From Ascoidea asiatica (Eukaryota > Ascomycota > Saccharomycetes > Ascoideales > Ascoideaceae), in NCBI GenBank assembly GCA_001600695.1, contig BCKQ01000009.1, positions 496,001 to 560,000 of the forward strand: 64,000 bases of DNA, given 5' to 3'. This document shows, piece after piece, positions 40,477 to 49,931 of the stretch; position 1 is the stretch's first letter, and each line of letters begins with the position of its first letter. Below the pieces are notes generated by a model. It saw only the letters and a list, made by a program, of their open reading frames with translations. It did not search any database and had not been told where the DNA came from. The position numbers were made by a program, and so were the translations under genes.

Positions 40477-41589
40477 TTATTCCTTACGATAGGTTACTTT
40501 ATCTACTTTAACTTCACCATCGATATAAGTATATATATATAAGGTACAAACAGAACCTTGAACATCTAGTAAACAAAAACTAGGAATTTGTTCAATTATT
40601 TCATCTTCCTCACTGTCATAATCACCATCGTCATCATCATCGTCATCATTATCATCGTTATTACCATTAATTTCTTTATCAGATATATTTTGTTTAACTT
40701 CAATGTCAGTTTTTGAAGTATTGATATTACTATTAAGATTTGATTTATCATCTTTTGAATCTATTTTATCTTTAGAATTAATATCTGGTAAAAGATTTTC
40801 TTCTGTAAGTTTTTCATTATTATTTGTAGTATCTGAAATAGTTTCAATTGACTTTGATTTCACTTTTGAATTATCATTATTTTCTTCATTTTTATTTATT
40901 GGGTTTATTTTCTTATTTGTATCAATATTACTATTATCATTATTTTTATCAATTTTTGAATTTTCTAAACTTTCTTGACTACTTTTTTCACTATTTTTAT
41001 TATTTTCCATAATATCTTTTTCAGATTGTTGAGTATGTTGATCACCATTTTGGTAATCTTCTTCTTCTTCTTCCTCGTCGTCGTCATCATCTTCAATTTG
41101 TTTGGTTAAAAATGCACCAGTTGCACTACCTGGATTAACAAAAAATTTTCCATCTAAAGTATAAGCTTCGACTCTATGAGTTCCACCCCATAATAATATA
41201 TCACAATCCATTTGTCTTGCTTGTATTAATAGAGATAGAGGATCATTTTGAGGAATAATATTAAAACCATTTAATACACCTATTTTTAATTGATCATGCT
41301 GTACAATTAAAGATAAAGGTAAATTATTTAAATTGGAATTAGAATTAGCATTGGATATTGAGCTTGAATTACCTATAGTATTTATATTATTAATATCAAA
41401 TTCACCTTTAACTATTCTAAAATCATTTGAAATTTCTTTTAAGAATTCTAAAGTTGAAATTGAAGAAGTTGAATTACCTAGACATAAAACTTGTTGAATT
41501 CTACCTGGAGATAATAATTTTTTAAATTTTAGCGGTAAATCAATTGATCTTTCAGGAATATGAAGATCTCCTATTGCTAATATTAACAT
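40477..41589 (-). CDS. VPS29: VPS29: retromer subunit with a large acidic insertion
   Basis: A 370-residue protein of the calcineurin-like phosphoesterase fold. Motifs: LILAIGDLHIPERS (2-15), LCLGNSTS (about 35-42), IVKGEFD, VQHDQLKIGVLNGF, DILLWGGTHRVEAY and FFVNPGSATGAF. The C-terminal strand block IPSFCLLDVQGSVCTLYIYTYIDGE (split by the limit here) closes the fold. Between GAFL (about 163) and IPSFCLL (about 335) lies an insertion of about 170 residues rich in Asp/Glu/Asn/Lys, including two poly-acidic runs. Known: Vps29 scaffolds Vps35 in retromer for endosome-to-Golgi recycling; S. cerevisiae Vps29 also has a shorter insertion. The convergent ARD1 neighbour is a conserved pair with S. 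cerevisiae. Confidence 0.95.
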   Translation of the reverse strand: MLILAIGDLHIPERSIDLPLKFKKLLSPGRIQQVLCLGNSTSSISTLEFLKEISNDFRIVKGEFDINNINTIGNSSSISNANSNSNLNNLPLSLIVQHDQLKIGVLNGFNIIPQNDPLSLLIQARQMDCDILLWGGTHRVEAYTLDGKFFVNPGSATGAFLTKQIEDDDDDEEEEEEDYQNGDQHTQQSEKDIMENNKNSEKSSQESLENSKIDKNNDNSNIDTNKKINPINKNEENNDNSKVKSKSIETISDTTNNNEKLTEENLLPDINSKDKIDSKDDKSNLNSNINTSKTDIEVKQNISDKEINGNNDDNDDDDDDDGDYDSEEDEIIEQIPSFCLLDVQGSVCTLYIYTYIDGEVKVDKVTYRKE

Positions 41590-42293
41590 TTTTTTGAAAA
41601 TATTATAATTATATAAATTGAAAAAGAACGAAAAAAAGCAGTGAGAAGTAGTTGAAAATTATTTGGAAAGTGAATTAAATGGACTTTAACCTAAAAATGA
41701 TCAATAAAACATAGAATTAAAGTCTAAGTCAAAAAACAAACACACTTAATTTATTATGATATTTTGTTCACTTTGTTGATATTTGACATTTGATTTCAAT
41801 TTTAATATTAATATCAGTAGCTTCACCGGTACGTAGGCTTGAATAACGTTGAGGTGAGGATATTTGTTCCGGATTATTACTAAAATGGAATCAATATTTA
41901 ACATCCGTATAGCGGATATCAGGAATTATTTTATTTATAAACAGATCCATATTTCTGGCTTTTAATTTCTATGAAAGTTTACTCTTTTTCTAGCCATCCA
42001 TAAATACATGGCATATTAGTAATATAATACTACCTAAGGTTACAAATTTGAAAAGTGAGTGACTTTATTTGATTTAATTTATTAACATTTGTTAATAGTT
42101 TCTCTTCAAAAAAATCAGGAGGTTTTTACTACAATTAACAATTCGAAGATTTGTTTGATTTTAATTATAAATTGAATTATTATTATATATGAGAAGTTTT
42201 TACTTCTACATTAGATGAAAGATTATTAACGCTATAGATAAAATTGAAAAAATTGAGATAAAATTAAGATAAAATTGAATAATTGAAAAGGAA
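41590..42293. other. VPS29 promoter region and GPX 3' flank
   Basis: About 700 bp. It holds an inverted word ATCCG-TATAG-CGGAT (near 41905-41919), of a form bound by some Zn2Cys6 factors. No gene seen. Confidence 0.4.
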
Positions 42294-42776
42294 TTATTTG
42301 AGTAATTTTTCAATTGGTTCTTCTAAAGTAGAAGGTTTGGTTAAAGAGCTATATCTTTCAAATACTTTACCATCTTTTCCAATTAAGAATTTTTCAAAAT
42401 TCCATTTAATACCTTTAAAACCTAAAAGACCACTTTTTTGTTCTTTTAAGAATTTATAAACAGCATCAGCATCATTACCATTAACATCAACTTTTTTCAT
42501 AATTGGGAAAGTTACACCATAATTTAAAGAACAGAAACTGACAATTTCCTCTTGAGTACCAGGTTCTTGATGACCAAATTGATTACATGGGAAACCAATA
42601 ATTTCTAAACCTTTATCATGATATTTTTTATATAATTCTTCTAAACCTTGATATTGAGGAGTAAAACCACATTTTGAAGCGACATTAACAATTAAAACAA
42701 CTTTTCCTTTTAAATCAGAGAATGGAAATGGTTTACCAGTTTTATCTAATGGAGCTAAGTCATAAAAAGTAGACAT
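42294..42776 (-). CDS. HYR1: Glutathione peroxidase-like thiol peroxidase (Hyr1/Gpx3 type)
   Basis: A 160-residue cytosolic peroxidase of the usual Gpx length. Catalytic residues seen: peroxidatic Cys36 in NVASKCGFT, Gln66 in FPCNQFG, Trp125-Asn126 in KWNFEKFL, and Cys82 in SFCSLNYG, which matches the resolving Cys of yeast Gpx3; Cys64 is also present. Known: these enzymes reduce H2O2 and lipid hydroperoxides, usually with thioredoxin, and Gpx3 (Hyr1/Orp1) relays oxidation to Yap1. A Yap1-type TTACTAA lies 265 bp upstream. Which of Gpx1/2/3 it corresponds to cannot be fixed from one copy; Cys positions favour Gpx3. Confidence 0.92.
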   Translation of the reverse strand: MSTFYDLAPLDKTGKPFPFSDLKGKVVLIVNVASKCGFTPQYQGLEELYKKYHDKGLEIIGFPCNQFGHQEPGTQEEIVSFCSLNYGVTFPIMKKVDVNGNDADAVYKFLKEQKSGLLGFKGIKWNFEKFLIGKDGKVFERYSSLTKPSTLEEPIEKLLK

Positions 42777-43948
42777 TTTTAGTTATTTTTGATTAATTTG
42801 TTAAAATTTGAATTGAATTAGTTAAGAGTAAAATTGAATTTTTACTTTGATATTAGTTATTAAATATTAATTATTAGTTATTAGTTATTATTTGAAATAA
42901 GAAATAAAAATAAATATGAAAATAATAAAATCTTGGAAATATAATGAAGTTTATATAGATTTAACAATTAATTAAAGGGTTGATAATGTAAAAGAGCTCC
43001 TCGAAAGTTTTTGGATTAATGATAGCATCCAGAGAATATTTTACTAACGTCCCGTACCCGTACTGAATAAAGAAAGTGGGATGGAAACTCGGAAAAGAAA
43101 TTTTCCTTTATTTTTGTTAGTTCTTACGGTAATAAGAACTCTAGAAATTGAATAAATTTGTCAGCGAGCTCGATCTTCAATAAATTTATAATCAAGTAGC
43201 ATTGATAGAACTATTTTAAAATGAGAGATGATCAATTTAACTCTTCTCAATTCTTCTGAAGTCTTCTTAACCGTTTTCAAAAGTTTTTTACTCTTTCAAT
43301 TCGAATCTACCGTAGTCAAATCAAGGCATTGCAAATGAATTAAATCTTTAGTTCAAAACCTGTTGTAGCATATTACTAAAATCACTATTTGACTATTTTA
43401 TTTGTTGCCAAACTGGTGGTTGAACGTTGTGACGTTGTTCAGGATTAAGCACTTATCTCTCTAAATATTGTGATGTTTTAAAACTATTCGGAAAAAACAA
43501 AACCCAGAATTGTGGTACTTATGCGACGATTACAAAGTCTGCATTGGAGTGAATAAAAAATAAAAAGGCAGGCAACTTTAAACCCGCCACTGTCATGCCT
43601 TTTTCACGTGCTCAATGGAATAAAAAATCTAATTTTTTTATTTTTTGAATCCGTTTTTATGGTATCTATTTTTAAATTACCCTGATAAACCCTTTTTAAA
43701 ATACTTTAAATGAAGAGTGGAAAATAATCAAAATTCAAGCATTATCCTTGTCGAGAATAAAAACTTGATTAAACTTAAATTTTCGATTTACTCTTAAATC
43801 GATATTCTCTATTAAAAGAATAAAAAATTAAAACATTGAAGTTATAGGTGATTAATTAATCAATTAATTTTTGTTGCCATAGCAGACGTACTTTAAATAG
43901 CTGAACAAAGGAACAATTTTCTCAGGTTTTCTAAACAATTTATTAGAA
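42777..43948. promoter_or_regulatory. Promoter region between divergent GPX and pterin dehydratase genes
   Basis: About 1.2 kb between divergent genes. Near GPX: a TTAGTTATT repeat (about 42870-42890) and TTACTAA at 43041-43047, a perfect Yap1 response element half (TTASTAA). Also GTCCCGTACCCGTAC near 43050-43064 and TTTTCACGTG near 43600. Confidence 0.45.
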
Positions 43949-44431
43949 ATGAACAAAATCTCCAGGATTAATTTACAGAAGATGACAGAGCAGATGGTTG
44001 CTGATGGACTTACGCTTCTCAAGAAAGACAACTTGCGAATCAACAAAAGCATCAAAAACACTAAGTTTAAGATGAGCGAGTGGCAGTTGTATAGGTTCAA
44101 CAATTGTGACTCCCTTCAGAAGAATTACAAACTCAGTGACTTTGAATCCACCTGGGCTTTTCTCCAGAAAGTAGCAATGCGTAGTCATCTCACTGGCCAC
44201 CATCCCACCATCATCAACACCTACACCAGAATCCAGATTATTTTGCAGACCCATGATGTGAAAGGCCTAAGTTCCATCGATTTTGAGTTGGCTCGAAGAT
44301 TCGACTCTTACTATGCTACGTTGGTTCCAGCTCCTCCTACGATCTCATCTAGCCAAGCAGATACATCTTCTAAGTCTGTGAATCCCGATGCTGCGTCTGA
44401 TGCCAATGCTACTAAAAAGGACACTCAGTAA
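43949..44431 (+). CDS. Pterin-4a-carbinolamine dehydratase family protein (YHL018W-like)
   Basis: A 160-residue protein. The DCoH/PCD signature is clear: WQLYRFNNCDSLQKNYKL start strand, STWAFLQKVAMRSHLTGHHP (HHP at 84-86), conserved aromatic in NTYTR, THD (101-103) and LARRFDSYY. The family's catalytic histidines and Asp are present. Known: PCD dehydrates 4a-hydroxytetrahydropterin; in yeasts, which lack the aromatic-amino-acid hydroxylase cycle, the homologue YHL018W is reported mitochondrial with unclear role. The first 40 residues are basic and could be a targeting signal; internal ATGs at residues 12 and 16 are alternatives. The C-terminal tail is Ala/Ser/Thr-rich. Codon use is clearly more C/G-ending (CTC, ATC, ACC, CAC) than in all neighbours. 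Confidence 0.88.
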   Translation: MNKISRINLQKMTEQMVADGLTLLKKDNLRINKSIKNTKFKMSEWQLYRFNNCDSLQKNYKLSDFESTWAFLQKVAMRSHLTGHHPTIINTYTRIQIILQTHDVKGLSSIDFELARRFDSYYATLVPAPPTISSSQADTSSKSVNPDAASDANATKKDTQ

Positions 44432-44770
44432 TTATAACCTTTTTCAATCAAAAGTTTCACATGCTTATTTTCCCTTATAAGCTTATCTCATCTGAGCCTT
44501 GTTGCCAGTTTCCAAGGTCTCCATTGTTCTAAATCTATTTTTTGATGCATCAATTTTCAATTCTTCGTTCCTTTTTCTCTTTTATTTGTTTATTTTGCAT
44601 TCTCAAAATTTGTATATATTCTCTTTTATTGGCGCTTAATTTTAAATTTTTTCATTATTCTTTTTAATTTTTTTTTTACTTAATATATTGCAGTCATCCA
44701 TATACTTATTACTTAAATCAATTATCAATTCAATAATCAAGCTAAAATATTTCTTTTAAACTCTTTTATA
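44432..44770. other. Intergenic region PCD - cis-prenyltransferase
   Basis: About 340 bp, T-rich, with the 3' end of the upstream gene and the promoter of the downstream gene. Nothing specific recognised. Confidence 0.4.
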
Positions 44771-45703
44771 ATGTTTACTGCTCTTAAATCAACTCAGACT
44801 TTTCGAACTTTTGAAGTGGCAACAAAAACTCTTTTAATTCAGGTTGCCAAAACTGGCCCAATGCCACAACATGTCGCTTTTATAATGGATGGTAATAGAA
44901 GATATGCAAGAGAAAATAAAATGGAATTAAAAGATGGTCATAATGCCGGTGCTACAAGTCTTGCTGATATTATTGAAACTTGTTTTAGTTTAGGTGTTCA
45001 TACTGTAACTGTATATGCTTTTTCAATTGAAAATTTCAATAGACCCGAAAGTGAAGTTAAAGTTTTATTTTCAATGTTAAGAGAAAAATTATCTTTTGTT
45101 TCTGGTGATAATCAAATTATACCAAAATCTCAAACAAAAATTCAAATTATTGGTAATAGATCTTTAATTCCAGATGATATTTTAAAAGAATTTGTTGCAA
45201 TTGAAGAAAAAACTAAAAATTTTACTAATCATTTATTTAACATTTGTTTTCCATATACTTCAAGAGATGATATAACTAGTTCAATTATAAAAACAATTTC
45301 AAATTTAAATCCAGAAGATCCAATTGATGATCAAATTAATACAGATATTTTAACTGATAATATGTATATGGGTCCAGATTCAAAAAAATTAGATATTTTA
45401 GTTAGAACAAGTGGTATGACAAGATTAAGTGATTTTATGTTATGGCAATTAGAAAATAATTCAAATATTGAATTTGTAAATGTTTTATGGCCACAATTTA
45501 AATTTTGGGAAATGTATAAAATTTTATTCAAATGGAGTTATTATAAAACTATTAATTCGAATAATTCAAGATCTATTAATTTCATAAAATCAATTTCTTC
45601 AACTTTAATTTCAAATTTAAATTATAATTTACCTGAAAAAAATGTTTATGATTTAAATTCTTTACCAAAACCACCTCCTTTTGCTTCTGTTACTGGAAAA
45701 TAA
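44771..45703 (+). CDS. cis-Prenyltransferase (dehydrodolichyl diphosphate synthase, Rer2/Srt1 type)
   Basis: A 310-residue member of the UPP synthase family. Motifs: HVAFIMDGNRRYA with catalytic Asp40 and substrate-binding Gly41/Asn42/Arg43-Arg44; GHNAGATSLADIIETC; VTVYAFSIENFNRP; FNICFPYTSRDD; DILVRTSGMTRLSDFMLWQ; and ENNSNIEFVNVLWPQF. Known: Rer2 and Srt1 with Nus1 make the long polyprenyl chain for dolichol used in N-glycosylation at the ER. The two cannot be told apart here. An N-terminal stretch of about 30 residues precedes the conserved core. Followed by a (TA)n run. Confidence 0.92.
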   Translation: MFTALKSTQTFRTFEVATKTLLIQVAKTGPMPQHVAFIMDGNRRYARENKMELKDGHNAGATSLADIIETCFSLGVHTVTVYAFSIENFNRPESEVKVLFSMLREKLSFVSGDNQIIPKSQTKIQIIGNRSLIPDDILKEFVAIEEKTKNFTNHLFNICFPYTSRDDITSSIIKTISNLNPEDPIDDQINTDILTDNMYMGPDSKKLDILVRTSGMTRLSDFMLWQLENNSNIEFVNVLWPQFKFWEMYKILFKWSYYKTINSNNSRSINFIKSISSTLISNLNYNLPEKNVYDLNSLPKPPPFASVTGK

Positions 45704-45715
45704 AATTATATGCAA

Positions 45716-45757
<42 letters not shown>

Positions 45758-46184
45758 CTCTTTTTCTTTTCCTATATTTGCTTCAATATTCTTCTCAATC
45801 TTTTACTCTTACAACTCAAGCAAAGCTTTTTAATAAACTTTAAATGACTAGATTAACAAAATTTCTCCATTGTAGTTTATTGTTAGCGTATCGGCATAAA
45901 TAGTTAAGCACGGGTCACAACTTACGCGTAAGTAGACAAATAAAACGAATTAATAAATTTAATTTTAAATAATAAAAAACCGCGTCGCAATTTTATTTTC
46001 ATGATAATTGAATCAACATATTTAACAAACAATAATTGAAAATAATATACATTTTACAAACATCCAGATGTCATCTAATTCAAATATCTACCTTGTCATC
46101 TGCCTTCTCATTTAATTTTCCAAGTCATTTTTTTTCAAATTGTAATCAAACTATATCAATATAATTATAAAATAATTATATATA
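45704..46184. promoter_or_regulatory. POL32 upstream region with (TA)n and an MCB element
   Basis: About 480 bp. A (TA)n microsatellite runs from about 45721 to 45754. ACGCGT, the MluI cell-cycle box bound by MBF, is at 45924-45929 inside the palindrome CTTACGCGTAAG, about 255 bp upstream of the POL32 ATG. CCGCGTCGC near 45981 is a weaker related word. S-phase expression of POL32 is the expected outcome. Confidence 0.55.
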
Positions 46185-47570
46185 ATGGAACAAGATTATG
46201 AAGAATTTATCGAAGATTCTCTTTTTAAAAATCAACCAGTATCTTTTAAACTATTAACAAGGGAATTTTCAATCAATGCTACAAAAGCAAAGTCAATTTT
46301 AAAAAAATATTACAATAAAAATGATGAAATTAAAAAAAATTTAAATCCAACTTTTATAATCACTGGAATTTTAAAAGATTCAAATCAATTTGGTATATCG
46401 TTATCTAATTTTGAAAATATTAATGATGATTTAAAAATTATTGAAAATTTTGAAAAAATTATTTCAAATGATGTTTATAGTTTATCTCCAAAAAAATCAA
46501 ATTTAAATATAAATCAAATAATATCGGGTATTCAAGTTTCTTTATCAATATCCAATGATAAAAATAATTATACAATTAAAAATCTTAAAAATTGGGGCGT
46601 TATCTTAAATCCAAATAATTCTGAAATAATTGAAAGCAATAATAATGAAAAACAAAAACAAATTAAAGAAAAGAAATTTAATTCAGATTCTCAAAAAGTA
46701 AATAAGTCTTATAGTAGTAGTACTACTAATAATAAAGAAGAAAGTGAATCACCTTTAACTTCTGGATTACCTTCAGGTTATGTTTCAAGAAAAACGGAGA
46801 AACGATCAAAAACTGAATCAATAAATATTTCCAATGATTTCAGTAATAAAAACAACAATAGTCGATCAAGTAAAAGAGCTCAAACTGAAAAAATACCTGC
46901 GAAAAAATCTACTTATGTTTATGTCTCAAGAAAACAGGAAGCCAAAAATAAGAAAGCTAAAGATGTAGTTATTCAAGATATAAGTAGTGACGACAGTGAT
47001 AGCGACGTTGTTCAAATCAAAGAAGATAAAGCAAAAAGCAAAAGAAAAAAGAAAACAATAAGTAAAAAACCACGAAAACATGAAAAAGATAATGATATAA
47101 AAGTAGACAATTTAACAGTAAAGAAACAAAAAGAGGATTTGCAGGGTCTTTTTGATGATGAAGAAGAAAATGAACAAATGATGAGAGATGGTTTGAAAAG
47201 TTTTAGTGAAGAGCCTGAAGTTGAGAAGCCAAAAGAAAGCATTAGTAAAGATAATTTTGACGATGATGTTGATATGGAGAAAGGATTTTCATCAACAGAT
47301 AATCATGAAGAGAAATCAATAGTGGAAGATAGCCATTCCTATAAAAGCTCTCTTCCTAAAATAAATAAATCATCACCTCCAAAAGAAGAATTTAGCAATT
47401 TTGTTGATGAAGAAGGTTATTTGGTTACAAAAGTTTCTCATCCAGTCAACAGAACAGTTTCAGGTTCCAAAACAAGGGCAAGAGCATCTTCCATCAAAAC
47501 TACCGAGGGTCCTCAAAAGAAAAAAAAGAAAGCACAAAGCTCAATTATGAATTTTTTTGGCGCTAGATAA
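46185..47570 (+). CDS. POL32: POL32: DNA polymerase delta third subunit
   Basis: A 461-residue protein. N-terminal winged-helix-like domain (about 1-140): DYEEFIEDSLFKNQPVSFKLL, ATKAKSILKKYY, TFIITGILKD. The middle is charged and disordered. Near the C-terminus, FVDEEGYLVTK (about 402-412) is a strongly conserved Pol32 motif. The last residues, QSSIMNFFG after a Lys run, form a PCNA-interacting (PIP) box Q-x2-I-x2-FF. Known: Pol32 binds Pol31 and PCNA and supports translesion synthesis and break-induced replication. The N-terminal region is divergent, but the two C-terminal motifs make the call secure. An MCB element lies upstream. NOP4 follows in the same direction after 186 bp. Confidence 0.93.
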   Translation: MEQDYEEFIEDSLFKNQPVSFKLLTREFSINATKAKSILKKYYNKNDEIKKNLNPTFIITGILKDSNQFGISLSNFENINDDLKIIENFEKIISNDVYSLSPKKSNLNINQIISGIQVSLSISNDKNNYTIKNLKNWGVILNPNNSEIIESNNNEKQKQIKEKKFNSDSQKVNKSYSSSTTNNKEESESPLTSGLPSGYVSRKTEKRSKTESINISNDFSNKNNNSRSSKRAQTEKIPAKKSTYVYVSRKQEAKNKKAKDVVIQDISSDDSDSDVVQIKEDKAKSKRKKKTISKKPRKHEKDNDIKVDNLTVKKQKEDLQGLFDDEEENEQMMRDGLKSFSEEPEVEKPKESISKDNFDDDVDMEKGFSSTDNHEEKSIVEDSHSYKSSLPKINKSSPPKEEFSNFVDEEGYLVTKVSHPVNRTVSGSKTRARASSIKTTEGPQKKKKKAQSSIMNFFGAR

Positions 47571-47756
47571 ATCATGTGAATTAATAATGGATGTTGGATG
47601 CTTCTTCTATTTTTTTTTTTTTCAAAAATTGAAAAATGATTGTTTAACATTACCGTTTTAAGTTCGGAAATTTTTTTTTTTTGATGAAAATTTAATTTTT
47701 AAATCAATTAGCTACTTTTTATATAGATATATTTTATAAATTAATTATAAATAAAA
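47571..47756. promoter_or_regulatory. Short POL32-NOP4 intergenic region with RRPE-like word
   Basis: Only 186 bp, with two poly-T runs (about 47610-47621 and 47671-47682) and TGAAAATTT at 47685-47693, like the ribosomal RNA processing element found before ribosome-biogenesis genes. The PAC motif is not seen. The short spacing suggests poly(dT)-driven promoter access. Confidence 0.35.
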
Positions 47757-49931
47757 ATGGATGAAACAAACATTAAAACTATTTTTGTCAGGGGAATTCC
47801 ATTAAATGCAACCTCCGAAAAGGTGTCGGAGTTCTTTAGTGAATTCGCTCCTGTAAAGCATTGCACCATAGTAACAGATAAGAACAAAAACTCAAAAGGT
47901 TTTGGTTTTATTACATTTTCAAGTCATGAAGATTGTGAACAGGTTTTAATTGAATGCAAAACTAAAAGGTTTAATAATAAGCAGTTGTTGATTGAGTATG
48001 CAAAGAAAAGAGAGCGAACAATAAAAGAACCCAAAAAAAAATTGAAAATTGGTGATATTATTGAAGAAACTGAGGATGATGATGATAATCTCAGTAATGT
48101 TCAAACCAAAGAGGATATAATACATAAGAAAAAAGAGAAGTTCAAAGAAACTTCTAATGTGAAGAAACCGTATAAATTTGAAGGACAAACAGAGATTATA
48201 GAGAAAAGAAAGCCAAGATTGATTGTTAGAAATTTACCTTGGTCAGTACGTGATCCAGAAATTCTTAAAAGAGTTTTTCAAAGATATGGAACTGTAACTG
48301 ATGCAATAATTCCAAGAAAAGAAAATAATAGAATGTCTGGGTTTGGAATAATAACAATGAAATCCCAGAAGGGAGCAGCAAGAGCTATTGAAGATTGTGC
48401 TAAAAAAGGCCTCAAAATTGACAAAAGAGAAGTGGCTGTTGATTATGCTTTAGAAAAGAGTAAATGGAAAGAACATAAAAAAACTCAGAAAACTGAACTT
48501 AAATCCCAAAAGAAAACAGCTTCTGGTAAAAATGATGATTCTGATTCTGATTCTGAAAGTTCTGATTTGGAATTAGATGCTGAATCTTTATCCAATTCAG
48601 AAGATGAATTTGATTCAAAAATAAAGGAAGAAGATGACAGCGAAGAAGAAGATGATGATGAAGAAAATGAAAACAAACTGAAAGAATCTTCTATAGAACA
48701 TGCCAAAAAAAATAGAATTGAGCAATTCTTAGTATTTGTAAAAAATATACCATATGATGCTGATGAAGATGGCCTAAGGGAACATTTCAGTCAATTTGGG
48801 AATGTAAAATATGCATTGCCAGTAATTGATAAAAAATCAGGATTGGCCAAGGGAACAGCTTTTGTCGCCTTTTATGAAGAAAGAGCTTATAAGGAATGTT
48901 TAAACAATGCACCAGATAGTAATGGTATCTCAATGTTATTGCCAGATGATGCTTCCCCTTTGTATGTTTTTCAAGGAAGGGTTCTTTCAATAACATCCGC
49001 TGTTACAAGAGAGACTGCTGGAAAACTAGAAGAATCTAATTCTAAGAAACGGGCAGAAAAACTTGGGAAATTACCAGAAGATAAAGATAAGAGAAATTTA
49101 TTTCTATTAAATGAGGGTAGAATCACAGAAAATTCTAAAATATTCAAGTTGGGCTTAATATCTAAAAAAGACATGGAAATCAGAAATGAAGCTTATAATC
49201 TAAGAGTATCACAATTGAATAAAAATCCTGCTTTACATATTTCCTTCACCAGACTTGCAATAAGAAATATTCCACGTTCGATGACAGAAAAGGGATTAAA
49301 AGCATTAGGTCGTAAAGCTATTGTTGAGTTTGCTAAAGAATTAAAAGAGAAGAAAAGGCAACCTTTATCTCAAGAAGAGTTAAAACGTTCCACTTTTTTC
49401 AGTCAGATAAATAGAGTAAAAGAAGAAGCCAAAAAGACAAAAAAGTCCGGTGTTGTTAAACAGGCAAAAATCATGATTGAAATAAAAGAAGATGGAAAAG
49501 AAGGTAGATCAAGAGGTTATGGATTCTTGGAATTTAAAGATCATAGAACAGCATTGATGGGTTTAAGATGGCTAAATGCACATTTGGTAGAAGAAGAAGA
49601 AATTTTACAGGGGTTGAATGATGAAGAAAAAGAAGGATTTGTTTACAATGTTGAAAATAAAAGAAGATTAATTGTCGAGTTTGCAATCGAAAATGCATCT
49701 GTAGCCAAAAGAAGAAAAGAAAACAGAGAAAAACAAGTCAAAAAATCATCAGAAATGAAAGGTCAAGAAAAAACAAAGAATGATTCTGGCAAACGACCAA
49801 GAGATGATGTCGAAGAGGATAAAAATAAACCTTTTAAGAATTTCCATAAAAGAAAGAATACAGGAAAAAAAAACAATAACAGAGGAAATAAACTCAAAGG
49901 AGCAAGACCAAAACCAGTTACAACTAAATGA
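47757..49931 (+). CDS. NOP4: NOP4: nucleolar RRM protein of 60S ribosome biogenesis (RBM28 homologue)
   Basis: A 724-residue protein with four RNA-recognition motifs. RRM1 at about 9-85 (IFVRGIPLNAT, KGFGFITF), RRM2 at about 155-230 (LIVRNLPWSVRDPEILKRVF, GFGIITMK), an acidic Ser/Asp/Glu-rich linker (about 265-310), RRM3 at about 325-420 (FVFVKNIPYDADEDGL, GTAFVAF), and RRM4 with a split layout at about 498-640 (LAIRNIPRSMTEKGLKAL, GYGFLEFKDH). The C-terminus is basic, Lys/Arg/Gly-rich. The order and the PWSVRDP motif match yeast Nop4 (Nop77), needed for pre-27S rRNA processing and 60S assembly in the nucleolus. The start is at the first ATG, immediately before ETNIKTIFV. Confidence 0.95.
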   Translation: MDETNIKTIFVRGIPLNATSEKVSEFFSEFAPVKHCTIVTDKNKNSKGFGFITFSSHEDCEQVLIECKTKRFNNKQLLIEYAKKRERTIKEPKKKLKIGDIIEETEDDDDNLSNVQTKEDIIHKKKEKFKETSNVKKPYKFEGQTEIIEKRKPRLIVRNLPWSVRDPEILKRVFQRYGTVTDAIIPRKENNRMSGFGIITMKSQKGAARAIEDCAKKGLKIDKREVAVDYALEKSKWKEHKKTQKTELKSQKKTASGKNDDSDSDSESSDLELDAESLSNSEDEFDSKIKEEDDSEEEDDDEENENKLKESSIEHAKKNRIEQFLVFVKNIPYDADEDGLREHFSQFGNVKYALPVIDKKSGLAKGTAFVAFYEERAYKECLNNAPDSNGISMLLPDDASPLYVFQGRVLSITSAVTRETAGKLEESNSKKRAEKLGKLPEDKDKRNLFLLNEGRITENSKIFKLGLISKKDMEIRNEAYNLRVSQLNKNPALHISFTRLAIRNIPRSMTEKGLKALGRKAIVEFAKELKEKKRQPLSQEELKRSTFFSQINRVKEEAKKTKKSGVVKQAKIMIEIKEDGKEGRSRGYGFLEFKDHRTALMGLRWLNAHLVEEEEILQGLNDEEKEGFVYNVENKRRLIVEFAIENASVAKRRKENREKQVKKSSEMKGQEKTKNDSGKRPRDDVEEDKNKPFKNFHKRKNTGKKNNNRGNKLKGARPKPVTTK

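Noticed and set aside
47660-47690. TTTCCGAA on the minus strand near a T/A-rich run, like CDEIII
   Set aside because: It lies in a 186-bp promoter between two active genes with no CDEI or CDEII.
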